Source: Pseudomonas fluorescens NCIMB 11764
GTDB taxonomy: Bacteria > Pseudomonadota > Gammaproteobacteria > Pseudomonadales > Pseudomonadaceae
Reading direction: 5' to 3'
DNA: 64,000 nt
Assembly (NCBI RefSeq): GCF_000293885.2
Contig: NZ_CP010945.1
Location: forward strand, 2,872,001 to 2,936,000
The notes under the pieces are model-generated. The model was not told where the DNA came from, did not search any database, and saw only the letters and a program-made list of their open reading frames with translations. Shown one piece after another: positions 34,854-43,811 of this stretch. Position numbers and translations under genes: made by a program. Position 1 is the stretch's first letter. Each line of letters begins with the position of its first letter.

Positions 34854-35205
34854 TAACCTGTAGAAAATTAACTTGGCCACGCATCGTACAGGAAATACTT
34901 GACAATTGCTTGGTAAATATCCCCCTGAAATACACATCACAAAAGCAGCATACGTCGCAAGTTATTATTCGAAATACCCCCGTAACCTGCTGTTTTGAAT
35001 AAGAACATCAGTGCGTATAAATGGATTTTTGCCTGGCTGGAAGGGGCGAAAATCCGCTGATCGGCCTGACGAATGGCCGGACGCGACCGACAAATCCCTG
35101 GAAAATTAAGACCTTCACAGGATTTTTCTCGAGCCTCTTGGCCGGGCGTCGAACGCCGCGTGCAAAAACGGGTAGAATGCCGCCCACGCAATGAGGGTAT
35201 TGGAC
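34854..35205. other. AT-rich gap upstream of the S1-domain gene
   Basis: This 352-base region is clearly AT-rich to about 35030. TTGACA occurs at 34899-34904 but no good -10 follows at the right distance. No gene was seen. It should contain the promoter of the CvfB-like gene, and on the minus strand that of the small protein at 34665. Confidence 0.4.
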
Positions 35206-36042
35206 ATGGCTTTAGTCGGGCGTTACAACAGTTTGCAAGTGGTTAAACACACTAACTTCGGTTTATATCTGGACGGTGGCGCGGATGGCGAAATCCTTCT
35301 GCCTAATCGTTATATTCCCAAAGATATTCCCAGCGAAGATGAAGACTGGCTCAACGTTTTTATTTATCTGGACAGCGATGACAAACTTATCGCAACTACC
35401 GAAAAGCCGAAAGTTCAAGTCGGTGAATTCGCCAGTTTGAAAGTCGTTGAAGTCAACAGCATCGGTGTTTTCCTGGATTGGGGTTTGCCGAAGGATCTGT
35501 TGCTGCCGTATTCCGAAGAAAAGCGTCAGATGACTGCTGGCGAGTACGTCGTGGTGCACGTCTACCTCGACAAGCACACCCGTCGCATCACTGCGACCGC
35601 GCGTCTGGACCGTTATCTGGACAAGACCCCGGCCCATTACACACCCGGCCAGGAAGTTGATCTGCTGGTTGCCGAAGCCACCGACATGGGCTTCAAGGCA
35701 ATCATCAACAACAAGCATTGGGGCCTGATCCACAAGAACGAAATCTTCAAGTTCATGCGCGCCGGCAAGGAAGAGAAGGGCTTCATCAAAGAAGTCCGGG
35801 CCGACGGCAAGATCAGCCTGAGCCTGCAACCGGTGGGTGAAGAAGCGGCCACTAGCCTCAACTCGAAGATCCTCGCCAAGTTGCGTGAAAACAACGGCAC
35901 GCTGCCGGTGAGCGACAAGAGTGACCCGACAGTGATCACCAGCATGTTTGGCGTCAGCAAGGGCAACTTCAAAAAAGCCATTGGTGCGCTGTACAAGAAT
36001 GGCCAGATCGTTATTCACGCCGATCGCATTGAACTGAGCTGA
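35206..36042 (+). CDS. CvfB-like S1 RNA-binding protein
   Basis: The 278-residue protein has tandem S1-like domains: LVGRYNSLQVVKHTNFGLYL at the start, EFASLKVVEVNSIGVFLDWG near residue 70, and GQEVDLLVAEATDMGFKAII near residue 150. It ends in a winged-helix domain (ITSMFGVSKGNFKKAIGALY). This is the YitL/CvfB family of RNA-binding proteins. I chose ATG 35206 (GAGGG 10 bases upstream) over 35191. The role in Pseudomonas is not known. Confidence 0.85.
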   Translation: MALVGRYNSLQVVKHTNFGLYLDGGADGEILLPNRYIPKDIPSEDEDWLNVFIYLDSDDKLIATTEKPKVQVGEFASLKVVEVNSIGVFLDWGLPKDLLLPYSEEKRQMTAGEYVVVHVYLDKHTRRITATARLDRYLDKTPAHYTPGQEVDLLVAEATDMGFKAIINNKHWGLIHKNEIFKFMRAGKEEKGFIKEVRADGKISLSLQPVGEEAATSLNSKILAKLRENNGTLPVSDKSDPTVITSMFGVSKGNFKKAIGALYKNGQIVIHADRIELS

Positions 36043-36107
36043 TCCCACGCCGGCCTTTGCTTTAACTGTCGAGTCATTGCCATGGATTGTGTTGACGAGG
36101 TGATCCA

Positions 36108-37040
36108 GTGAGCGCCACTCGGCGTAGCGCCGATGCGTTTGCCCTGCAAGTGATGATGGGGTTGTGCCTGATCTGGGGCGTGCAGCAGGTGATGATCAAG
36201 TGGGCGGCGCCTGACATCGCGCCGGTCATGCAGGCTGCGGGGCGGTCGGGTATTTCTGCGTTGCTTGTAGGATTGCTGATCTGTTGGAAGGGCGGCTGGG
36301 ATCAGGTAGGCAAGACGTGGCGCGGTGGACTGCTGGCCGGCGCGCTGTTTGGACTGGAGTTCTTCTTCATTTCCGAAGGCCTGCAATTGACCACGGCCGC
36401 GCACATGTCGGTGTTCCTTTACACGGCGCCGATCTTCACCGCGCTGGGCGTGCACTGGCTGTTGCCGAGCGAACGCTTGAGGCCCGTCCAGTGGTTGGGC
36501 ATTTTTCTTGCCTTTATCGGGATTGCCATCGCGTTTGCCGGTGGCGTGTCGTGGGACAATCTCGATCGCCGCATGTTGATGGGCGATGCGCTTGGCGTAT
36601 TGGCCGGCGCCGCTTGGGGCGCAACCACCGTCGTGGTGCGCGCTTCGCGCTTGTCGGAAGCACCGGTGACGCTCACGTTGTTCTACCAACTGATTGTCGG
36701 TTTCGTCGGTTTGCTGCTGATCGCGATGCTCAGTGGCCAGGTCACCCACGTCAGCCTGACCACCGTGGCGGTGGCCAGTGTGCTGTTCCAGGGACTGGTG
36801 GTGTCGTTCTTCAGCTACCTGACCTGGTTCTGGTTGCTGCGTCGCTATCTGGCGGCGAACCTGGCGGTGTTTTCGTTCATGACGCCGTTGTTCGGCGTCA
36901 CGTTCGGCGTGGTATTGCTGGGCGAAGCGCTGAGCCTCAACTTCGTCATCGGTGCCGTGCTGGTGCTGCTCGGCATCACGTTTGTCAGCGCTGAACAGTG
37001 GGTGCGCCGTCGTTTGCGCAAAGCCCTCGGCCAGCGCTGA
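36108..37040 (+). CDS. DMT superfamily transporter (EamA)
   Basis: The 310-residue protein has ten hydrophobic segments in two EamA repeats; the first begins LMMGLCLIWGVQQVMIKW (as QVMMGLCLIWGVQQ) and the second LGVLAGAAWGATTVVVRASR. The start is GTG 36108, with GAGG at the right distance. Substrate unknown; the family exports amino acids and metabolites. Its 3' end overlaps the convergent MFS gene by 56 bases. Confidence 0.87.
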   Translation: MSATRRSADAFALQVMMGLCLIWGVQQVMIKWAAPDIAPVMQAAGRSGISALLVGLLICWKGGWDQVGKTWRGGLLAGALFGLEFFFISEGLQLTTAAHMSVFLYTAPIFTALGVHWLLPSERLRPVQWLGIFLAFIGIAIAFAGGVSWDNLDRRMLMGDALGVLAGAAWGATTVVVRASRLSEAPVTLTLFYQLIVGFVGLLLIAMLSGQVTHVSLTTVAVASVLFQGLVVSFFSYLTWFWLLRRYLAANLAVFSFMTPLFGVTFGVVLLGEALSLNFVIGAVLVLLGITFVSAEQWVRRRLRKALGQR

Positions 37041-38166
37041 CCGGACGGAGCAACAGACCACCAGCGATAAGCAGACCGCTGCCCGCCACGATCAGCGCCG
37101 GCTGCAAACCGCCGCTGAAATGGCTGCTCAATGCGGCCAGCAACGGTCCGGCAAGTTGACCCACGGCGAAACACGCGGTCAGCAGTCCTGCGTTGCGCTG
37201 GGTGGCGTGGGGCGCCAGTTCCCGCGAGCGTTGCATCACCAGTTGCATGCAGGCCAGGAACGGCGTGCCACACAGCAATACACCCAGCGCCAGGCCTGAC
37301 CCGCTGCCCAACAGACACGCGAACACACCAGCGGCTTGCAGCCACAACGTAGCCATCAGCCAATGACGGGTGGCGTTCGGGTTGTGCCGACGAAGACTCA
37401 CCAGCACCACACCGATGGCCGACGCCAGACCAAAGCAGGGCCAGAACAGATCGGCTTGCCACTGGCCATGGAACTGCGCGTTGGCCATCTGCGAGAGGAA
37501 AGTGGCCGGAATGATGTAGCCCAGACCGTACAAGCAGTAGATCCCCCCCAAACGGCCGATCCCCTGGTCGCCCGAACCGGCAGCGCTGGCGGCGACTGCC
37601 ACGGAGGCGGACGGTTGCGGCAGGAAAGGCAAAATCCCCAACAGCATCACCAGTGCGACGCCGGCGTATACCAGCCACAAGGTTGCAGAGGTCTGACCCA
37701 ACAGATTCGAGCCCAACGCCAACAATCCTGTGAGAAAGATCCCCAGACCCGGTCCGGCAAATACCACTGCGCCAAGCCGAGGTCGACCGGCTGCCGCGGC
37801 CAGTGGCTGGCTCAATGCGGTGATCATCACCAGCACCCAGGCGCTGGCCACGCCCGTGCCGAAACGCAGCAGCAGATGCGACCAGAAGCCATTGGCCCAG
37901 AACGAGGCGAGGGTGAGTAATACGCACAACCACAACCCGCCCAGCAACCGCTGCCGGACTTGCTCGGGACGTCGGCAGAACATTGCGTCCACGGCGCCGA
38001 CGAAGTACCCAAGGTAGTTGGCTGCGGCAATCAGACCAGCGGCCGTGAGGTCGACCTGACCTTCGCTGAGCAGGTGTGGCAATTGCGGGGTGAGGGCGAA
38101 TCGCCCGATGCCCATGGCCATCATGAGCGCGATAAAACTGGCGAGTAAGCGAATCAGCGGGGACAT
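36985..38166 (-). CDS. YbfB/YjiJ family MFS transporter
   Basis: The 393-residue protein has about 12 hydrophobic segments and the family start LLASFIALMMAMGIGRFALT, with NYLGYFVGAVDAMF. Substrate unknown. It is divergent from the LysR gene at 38270, an arrangement common for this transporter family, so that regulator probably controls it. Its 3' end overlaps the DMT gene. Confidence 0.88.
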   Translation of the reverse strand: MSPLIRLLASFIALMMAMGIGRFALTPQLPHLLSEGQVDLTAAGLIAAANYLGYFVGAVDAMFCRRPEQVRQRLLGGLWLCVLLTLASFWANGFWSHLLLRFGTGVASAWVLVMITALSQPLAAAAGRPRLGAVVFAGPGLGIFLTGLLALGSNLLGQTSATLWLVYAGVALVMLLGILPFLPQPSASVAVAASAAGSGDQGIGRLGGIYCLYGLGYIIPATFLSQMANAQFHGQWQADLFWPCFGLASAIGVVLVSLRRHNPNATRHWLMATLWLQAAGVFACLLGSGSGLALGVLLCGTPFLACMQLVMQRSRELAPHATQRNAGLLTACFAVGQLAGPLLAALSSHFSGGLQPALIVAGSGLLIAGGLLLRPVSAGRGLCANDGAPTVQR

Positions 38167-38269
38167 AGTCTGAGTTCCGGCAGGGGATCAATGACCGTCA
38201 GGCTAGGACTGATTGACTTTCTTTAAAAATGAATAATAGTGAGTAACTTGTTCTGATTTGGAGAATGTC

Positions 38270-39163
38270 GTGGAATTCAGCCAACTGCGGATCTTCCAGG
38301 CGGTGGCGGAAGAGGGCTCGATTACCCGTGCTGCCGAACGACTGCATAGGGTGCCGTCGAATCTGTCGACCCGCCTTAAACAGCTTGAGGAGCAGCTCGG
38401 CGTAGAACTTTTCTTGCGCGAGCGTCAGCGTTTGCAGTTGTCTCCTGCGGGAAAAGTGTTGCTGGACTACACCGCGAAGCTGTTCAACCTGCGCAACGAA
38501 GCGCAAGCGGCGGTGCAGGGCGGGCAACCGGCGGGCGATTTCGTGCTGGGTACGATGTACAGCACCGCGGCCATTTACCTTCCACAACTGTTGGCCCGGT
38601 ATCACCGCACTTACCCGGCGGTGAACCTGCAAGTCCAGTCCGGGCCCAGCGGAGAGCTGCTGGAGGGCTTGCTCACCGGTCGTCTCGATGCGGCGCTGGT
38701 GGATGGCCCGCTGGAGTTGGCCGGGCTCGATGGCGTGCCCTTTCGCGAAGAGCGCCTGGTGCTGATCAGCGAAGCCGATCATCCGCCGGTACGCAGCGCG
38801 CTGGATGTGCAGGGGCGCTCGGTGTTTACCTTTCGCCAGGGCTGTTCTTACCGGACGCGTCTGGAAGCCTGGTTCGCCCATGATCACGCGGCCATGGGGC
38901 GGGCGATGGAAATCGAGTCCTACCCCGGAATGCTCGCCTGCGTGATTGCCGGTTCGGGGGTGGCGCTGATGTCGGAGTCGATGCTGGCCAGCCTGCCGGG
39001 TCGTGAAAGTGTGGCGGTGCACCCGTTGGCCGAGCCCTTCGCCACGGCGACGACCTGGCTGATGTGGCGCAAAGGCATGGTCGGGGCCAATCTTAATGCG
39101 TGGATCGAGCAGCAACAGGCGGTCTATCCGACGGAGGTAACGCCGGCCCGAGCAATTGCCTGA
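38270..39163 (+). CDS. LysR family regulator next to the MFS gene
   Basis: The 297-residue regulator has an N-terminal winged helix (FSQLRIFQAVAEEGSITRAA, then PSNLSTRLKQLEEQLGVELF) and a periplasmic-binding-like effector domain. The start is GTG 38270, with GGAG at 38259-38262; an upstream TTG (38258) lies inside that ribosome site. It diverges from the YbfB/YjiJ transporter gene across about 100 bases and most likely regulates it. Confidence 0.9.
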   Translation: MEFSQLRIFQAVAEEGSITRAAERLHRVPSNLSTRLKQLEEQLGVELFLRERQRLQLSPAGKVLLDYTAKLFNLRNEAQAAVQGGQPAGDFVLGTMYSTAAIYLPQLLARYHRTYPAVNLQVQSGPSGELLEGLLTGRLDAALVDGPLELAGLDGVPFREERLVLISEADHPPVRSALDVQGRSVFTFRQGCSYRTRLEAWFAHDHAAMGRAMEIESYPGMLACVIAGSGVALMSESMLASLPGRESVAVHPLAEPFATATTWLMWRKGMVGANLNAWIEQQQAVYPTEVTPARAIA

Positions 39164-39302
39164 ACGAATGGTCAGGTATTTGGATCAATTCAGTAACAGA
39201 TCATTGTGGATTTTGCCGAGCATTAGGTAGGACTTAGGACTATTATCAGTGCGAAGGGGCTACAGAATTTCAGCCGCTCGGCACTACCCTGAAGGGGGCA
39301 CC

Positions 39303-39431
39303 ATGAAAGAGAAAATCCAAAACTGGCTGCATGACCTGGGTGTCGCACTCGGTTTAATCGAACCGCCTCTGCAACCTGTGCCTATTCGCACCGACGACGA
39401 ACAGCGTCGCCGCCAGCCGCGCCGCCGGTAA
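39303..39431 (+). CDS. PA1414-like 42-residue protein
   Basis: The 42-residue peptide (MKEKIQNWLHDLGVALGLIE, then PPLQPVPIRTDDEQ, ending in QPRRR) matches PA1414 of P. aeruginosa. It has GAAGGGGG before the ATG. From memory, the PA1414 transcript is strongly induced by low oxygen and gives rise to the sRNA SicX; whether this copy does so is unknown. An Anr half-site (ATCAA) lies about 110 bases upstream, in GGATCAATTC near 39182. It sits at the left edge of a block with the PA1414-PA1422 gene order. Confidence 0.78.
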   Translation: MKEKIQNWLHDLGVALGLIEPPLQPVPIRTDDEQRRRQPRRR

Positions 39432-39449
39432 CGAAGGGCCGAAGGGCTG

Positions 39450-39584
39450 TTGTGGCGAGGGGATTTATCCCCGTTGGGCTGCGGAGCAGCCCTAAGACCG
39501 TTCAACCGGGTTATATCTGGCGGACCATCTCAGGCGGATTACGACTGCTTCGCAGCCGAACGGGGATAAATCCCCTCGCCACAA
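39450..39584. repeat. Long REP doublet, GGGGATTTATCCCC type
   Basis: TGTGGCGAGGGGATTTATCC begins at 39451 and reappears inverted ending at 39583; the arms are about 40 bases long and flank a 50-base centre. The same element is present at 45383-45517. This is a second REP family of the window. Confidence 0.9.
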
Positions 39585-39621
39585 TCTTGTTTGCCAATTG
39601 GGGCGCGTTTGCGAACCCGAC

Positions 39622-39873
39622 TCAATCCCGCGCGATCTCCATCAAAAACCGACTCAAATCGTTCGCCGTCCTGGCGGTCGTGAGCATCCGGTCTTCCTCC
39701 GCCGTAAACGCCGTCAACCCAAACTCATCTTCCAGATGGAAGATAAGGTCTTCGATGTCCGCTTTATCCAACCCTAATTCCATCAGGCTGGCGTGATCGT
39801 CGACGTCATCCTGGCGCTCCAGCAGGCGGCTGATGAAACAATGCACAGCGGCACGTACGTCGGCTCTATTCAT
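39622..39873 (-). CDS. Acyl carrier-like protein without the attachment serine
   Basis: The 83-residue protein has the four-helix pattern of acyl carrier proteins (RAAVHCFISRLLERQDDVDD, then LMELGLDKADIEDLIFHLED, EFGLTAF). The position of the phosphopantetheine serine (LGLDS) is Lys in LGLDKADIEDL, so it cannot be loaded in the usual way. ATG 39873 is chosen as the family start (MNRADVRAAV). It follows the metallo-hydrolase gene on the same strand after 55 bases. It may bind a partner like a structural carrier protein; function unknown. Confidence 0.68.
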   Translation of the reverse strand: MNRADVRAAVHCFISRLLERQDDVDDHASLMELGLDKADIEDLIFHLEDEFGLTAFTAEEDRMLTTARTANDLSRFLMEIARD

Positions 39874-39928
39874 GAGGGTTCTTCGAGGGCGTTGGAATTG
39901 TTGTTCCTGCGCTTGAGTACAGCAGGCT

Positions 39929-40654
39929 TCAGGCGTGTGAGCGCTGCCACTCGTCAATCATGTTGCGCAAATGCTCCCCGGAAAAACTCCCGAAATGTCC
40001 GCCATGCACGGTGCGGATCGGCAACTCGCTCAAGCGTTGCAGGCTGCGCGCGTAGTCATCGAGGTCGGAGTGGTAGGCGTCCTCGATCAGCGGCCCGTCG
40101 TAGATAATGTCGCCACTGAACAGTGTCTCGGTTGCCGCCTCATACAGGCTGATGCCACCCGGTGAATGCCCGGGTGTGTGCAGCACCTGCAACACGCGAT
40201 TGCCCAGATCCAGTACATCCCCATCCTCAATCATCCCCGTGGCCGGTGCGGCTTTCACCCGGTATTCGGCGTAGCACAGCGGGCAATCGGGATGAGCCTC
40301 GAACATGTCGTCGCCGACGAAGGCCCGGCTCAAATCGTTTTCGCCGTCAGGTGCCTCAAGGATATCGGCCTCGGCGGGATGCACCAGGCGTTCGGCAAAT
40401 TCGTGATGGCCGGCGATGTGGTCGAAATGGCAATGACTGGCCACGGCCACCAGCGGCCGTTCGGTAATCCACGGCAATTGCTCGCGCAGGCTCACCAGCC
40501 CGGAGCCGCTGTCCAGCAGCAGGTCCTTGTCGCGGCCCTGAATGTGCCAGAGGTTGCAGCGGTAGAAAGGACGGATGTAAGGCTCGTGGATCAGGCGGAT
40601 GCTGTCGCTGAGCTGTTTGACCTCGAACCACTGATCGCGAGAAACAATCTTCAT
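39929..40654 (-). CDS. MBL-fold metallo-hydrolase
   Basis: The 241-residue enzyme has the metallo-beta-lactamase motif SHCHFDHIAGH (HxHxDH), the later His in HTPGHSPGGISLYE, and LFSGDIIYDGPL with the bridging Asp. It should hydrolyse an ester or thioester; the substrate is unknown. I chose ATG 40654, preceded by GGAG. In the P. aeruginosa order it would correspond to genes between PA1414 and PA1418. Confidence 0.85.
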   Translation of the reverse strand: MKIVSRDQWFEVKQLSDSIRLIHEPYIRPFYRCNLWHIQGRDKDLLLDSGSGLVSLREQLPWITERPLVAVASHCHFDHIAGHHEFAERLVHPAEADILEAPDGENDLSRAFVGDDMFEAHPDCPLCYAEYRVKAAPATGMIEDGDVLDLGNRVLQVLHTPGHSPGGISLYEAATETLFSGDIIYDGPLIEDAYHSDLDDYARSLQRLSELPIRTVHGGHFGSFSGEHLRNMIDEWQRSHA

Positions 40655-40672
40655 CAAAGGTTTTCTCCAGGC

Positions 40673-40711
40673 GAAAAAAACGGGTGTGGCAACCGACGCC
40701 ACACCCGTCGA
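40673..40711 (-). terminator. Terminator of the SSS symporter gene
   Basis: On the minus strand CGGGTGTGGC pairs with GCCACACCCG, followed by a run of at least six T residues, 28 bases after the symporter stop codon at 40739. Confidence 0.88.
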
Positions 40712-40738
40712 AGAAAGCATCAAGTCGTTATGTTCAGC

Positions 40739-42118
40739 TTAGGCGGCGCTGGCCGCCACTGCCGGGCGACGGGACAGCAAGCTGACCAGCACGAAGCTCA
40801 CCAGACTCACGCCGAGGCTGTAGTAGATCGGGGTGTTGGCGTCCATGCCATCCTTGATCATGAACAACAGCGCGGTGGCGAAGCCCATGCCCATGCTGGC
40901 GATCGCGCCAGCGGTGGTTGCGCGTTTCCAGAAGATTGCACCCATCAGCGGAATCAGCATGCCGCCCACCAACAGGTTGTAGGCCAGGGTCAATGCGCTG
41001 ATTACATCGTTGACTACCAAAGCGATGCCGAGTACCGCAATGCCGGTCAGCAGGGTAAACAGGCGGTTAACGTTCATGTTGGATTGTTTGCCACCACGCA
41101 GTTTCGGCAGCAGGTCTTCGGTCAGGGTGGTGGATGCGGCAAGCAGGCCGGCGCTGGCGGTGGACATCATGGCAGCCAGGGCTGCAGCGATCACCAAGCC
41201 ACGGATGCCGTCCGGCAGCGAGACTTTGACGATAGCGGCAAAAGCGTTGTTGACGTTGTCCAGATCCGGGATCAGTACGTGAGCGGCCATGCCGATCAGT
41301 GCACAGACCAGACCGTAGATGATGCAGTAGATGCCCGCGGAGGTACCGGCATACTTCGCAACTTTTTCGCTTCGTGCGGTGAACACCCGTTGCCAGATGT
41401 CCTGGCCGATCAGGATGCCGAAGAAGTAAATCATGAAGTAGGTGATGATGGTGTCCCAGCCGATGCTGGTGAAGCTGAAGCTGGCCGCCGGCAATTGTGC
41501 AACCAGTTGATCCCAGCCACCCACTCGGTACAAGCAGATGGGCAGCAACAGGAACATCAGGCCGACGGTCTGGATACCGAACTGGACGATGTCGGTCAGT
41601 GTCAGCGACCACATGCCGCCGATGGTCGAGTAGATCACCACCACACCACCGCCGAGAATCACCGACAACCAGAACGGAAGGCCGAACAACACTTGCAGTA
41701 CGGTGCCGATTGCCAGGATCGAGGTCACACCGATCATCAGCGCATAGGCCAGCATGATGCTCGCGCTTGCGGTACGAGCCATCGGGTTATAGCGCTTTTC
41801 CAGCACTTGGGTAACGGTGAATACCTTCAGCTTCAGCAGCGGCTTGGCGAGGAACAGATTCAGCGCCACGATCCCGCAGCCCAGTGCGGCGCAGAGCCAG
41901 AAACCGGAGATGCCATGAACATAACCCAGACGCACGGTGCCCACGGTGGATGCGCCGCCCAGAACGGTGGCAGCCATGGTGCCCATGTACAGGGTCGGGC
42001 CGAGGTTGCGACCGGCGACCAAGTAGTCTTCGTTGGTCTTGGCCTTGCGCATGCCGAAGTAGCCGAGTACCAGCATCGCGGCGGCGTATATGAGAACGAC
42101 GAATAAATCCAATGCCAT
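40739..42118 (-). CDS. Sodium:solute symporter (PA1418-like)
   Basis: The 459-residue membrane protein has about 13 hydrophobic segments and SSS features (GRNLGPTLYMGTMAATVLGG, then STVGTVRLGYVHGISG, and DIVQFGIQTVG). It is next to the NCS1 permease and guanidinobutyrase genes, in the same order as PA1418 in P. aeruginosa, so it may import a guanidino compound or a product such as urea or 4-aminobutyrate. Transport of a specific substrate is inferred from context only. Confidence 0.87.
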   Translation of the reverse strand: MALDLFVVLIYAAAMLVLGYFGMRKAKTNEDYLVAGRNLGPTLYMGTMAATVLGGASTVGTVRLGYVHGISGFWLCAALGCGIVALNLFLAKPLLKLKVFTVTQVLEKRYNPMARTASASIMLAYALMIGVTSILAIGTVLQVLFGLPFWLSVILGGGVVVIYSTIGGMWSLTLTDIVQFGIQTVGLMFLLLPICLYRVGGWDQLVAQLPAASFSFTSIGWDTIITYFMIYFFGILIGQDIWQRVFTARSEKVAKYAGTSAGIYCIIYGLVCALIGMAAHVLIPDLDNVNNAFAAIVKVSLPDGIRGLVIAAALAAMMSTASAGLLAASTTLTEDLLPKLRGGKQSNMNVNRLFTLLTGIAVLGIALVVNDVISALTLAYNLLVGGMLIPLMGAIFWKRATTAGAIASMGMGFATALLFMIKDGMDANTPIYYSLGVSLVSFVLVSLLSRRPAVAASAA

Positions 42119-42185
42119 GATGGCGTGTCTCCGATTGTCTTTTTTATGGTGAGGCGAAAATCAATGTGGCAATCAGGCCGCTTTT

Positions 42186-42215
42186 TGTGGCGAGGGAGCT
42201 TGCTCCCTCGCCACA
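42186..42215. repeat. Short perfect REP palindrome
   Basis: TGTGGCGAGGGAGC and GCTCCCTCGCCACA form a perfect 14-base stem with a 2-base loop between the symporter and permease genes. It belongs to a third palindrome family related to the GCGAGGG repeats at 39450 and 45383. Confidence 0.85.
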
Positions 42216-42245
42216 GAGGTTCCGTTGATCACCGTTTGTGTCGAA

Positions 42246-43757
42246 TCAGGCGGCTTGTCGCATCGCCGGTTTACCGAGCGAATCCGTGCCCTTGCTGCGT
42301 GGATCATTCGGCCCGAACACCGCAGCCGGTTCCGGGAACAGGCTCAGCAGCGCCAGGTACACCACCGAGGCCAGGCCAAGGGTCACCGGCAGGCTGATGT
42401 CGATGCCACCCGCCAGGTTGCCGAGTACACCCACGAACTGCCCTGGCAGGTTCACAAAGCACAGACCGACCAAGGCACTCGGGATCCAGGCACCCAGCCC
42501 ACGCCAGTTCCAGCCATGGGTGAACCAGTAACGACCGCCTTTCTCGCCGCGGGTGAACACTTGCAGGTCATCCGGGCAATAGAAGCCGCGACGCACCAGC
42601 AGACCGATGATCAGGATCACCATCCATGGGGTGGTGCAGGTGATGATCAGCACGGCGAAGGTCGACACGCTCTGCACCAGGTTCGCCGCAAAGCGTCCGA
42701 TGAAGATGAAGGCAATCGACATCACACCGATCAACAGGGTGGCCTTGACTCGCGACAGCACCCGCGGGAACACGCTGGACATGTCCAGCCCGGTGCCATA
42801 CAGCGAGGTGGTGCCCGTGGACATGCCGCCGATCACCGCGATCAGGCACACCGGCAGGAAGAACCAGCTCGGTGAGACGGCCAGCAGGCCACCGACGTAG
42901 TTGTTCGCCGCGATGTAGTCCGGCGCCTTGATCGCGACGATGGTCGCGGTGGCGAGGCCGAACAGGAAGGGGATGAACGTTGCGATCTGCGAGATCACCA
43001 CGGCAGCCATGATCCGGCGCTTGGAGGTGTCACGCGGGATGTAGCGCGACCAGTCACCGAGGAACGCGCCGAAGGAAATCGGGTTGCTCATCGCCACCAG
43101 CGCGGCGCCGATAAAGGCGGCCCAGAAGCCCGGTTGACCCATGCTCACGGTGCCGGCGTAATTCGCATCGAAAGGACCGGCGAACGCGAAGAGCCCCAAC
43201 AGGAACAACAGGCTGGCGCTCCATACCGCGATCTTGTTGACCCACAACAGGAAGCGGAAACCGTAGATGCACACCGTCAGCACCAGGATCGCGAACAGAC
43301 CGTAGGCCAGGCCCAGGGTCAGGTCGGTTTCCGGCAGGCCGATCAGGCGTTTGGCACCACCGATCAGCGCATCACCCGAACTCCACACCGAGAGCGAGAA
43401 GAAGGCGATGGCGGTCAGCAGCGACAGAAACGACCCGACGATCCGCCCGTGCACGCCGAAGTGTGCACCGGAAGACACGGCATTGTTGGTGCCGTTGATC
43501 GGGCCGAACAGGCCCATGGGCGCGAGGATCAGCGAACCCAGCAACACGCCCAGCACAATCGCGCAGACGCCCGCCTGAAAGGACAGGCCGAACAGCACCG
43601 GGAAACTGCCGAGCACGGCGGTGGCAAAGGTGTTGGAACCGCCGAAGATCATCCGGAACAAGTCCGTCGGGCCTGCGGTGCGTTCAGTGTCCGGGATCTG
43701 TTCGACCCCGTAGGTTTCAATATGCGTAAGGCTTTGGTCGTTGTTGTTGTTATTCAT
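42246..43757 (-). CDS. NCS1 family permease (PA1419-like)
   Basis: The 503-residue membrane protein has the NCS1 pattern of 12 segments (FGGSNTFATAVLGSFPVLFG, FGVHGRIVGSFLSLLTAI, SFGAFLGDWSRYIPRDTSKR). Such permeases carry cytosine, purines, hydantoins or related compounds. Its position between the SSS symporter and gbuA-type genes matches PA1419 and suggests a guanidino compound, though that is not shown by the sequence. The start at 43757 gives MNNNNNDQSLTHIETYG. Confidence 0.87.
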   Translation of the reverse strand: MNNNNNDQSLTHIETYGVEQIPDTERTAGPTDLFRMIFGGSNTFATAVLGSFPVLFGLSFQAGVCAIVLGVLLGSLILAPMGLFGPINGTNNAVSSGAHFGVHGRIVGSFLSLLTAIAFFSLSVWSSGDALIGGAKRLIGLPETDLTLGLAYGLFAILVLTVCIYGFRFLLWVNKIAVWSASLLFLLGLFAFAGPFDANYAGTVSMGQPGFWAAFIGAALVAMSNPISFGAFLGDWSRYIPRDTSKRRIMAAVVISQIATFIPFLFGLATATIVAIKAPDYIAANNYVGGLLAVSPSWFFLPVCLIAVIGGMSTGTTSLYGTGLDMSSVFPRVLSRVKATLLIGVMSIAFIFIGRFAANLVQSVSTFAVLIITCTTPWMVILIIGLLVRRGFYCPDDLQVFTRGEKGGRYWFTHGWNWRGLGAWIPSALVGLCFVNLPGQFVGVLGNLAGGIDISLPVTLGLASVVYLALLSLFPEPAAVFGPNDPRSKGTDSLGKPAMRQAA

Positions 43758-43811
43758 GATCTGCTCCGATCATAAAGGCGCGCTCATCGTGTGTGAGCGT
43801 CACCTGTTTGG

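Noticed and set aside
34899..34927. Sigma-70 promoter from TTGACA at 34899
   Set aside because: There is no convincing -10 hexamer 16-18 bases downstream, and the nearest plus-strand gene starts about 300 bases away.
40166..42106. Plus-strand open frame of 646 codons opposite the symporter and hydrolase genes
   Set aside because: It crosses two well-supported minus-strand genes and encodes a His/Gln-rich sequence with no family features, typical of an antisense shadow in high-GC DNA.
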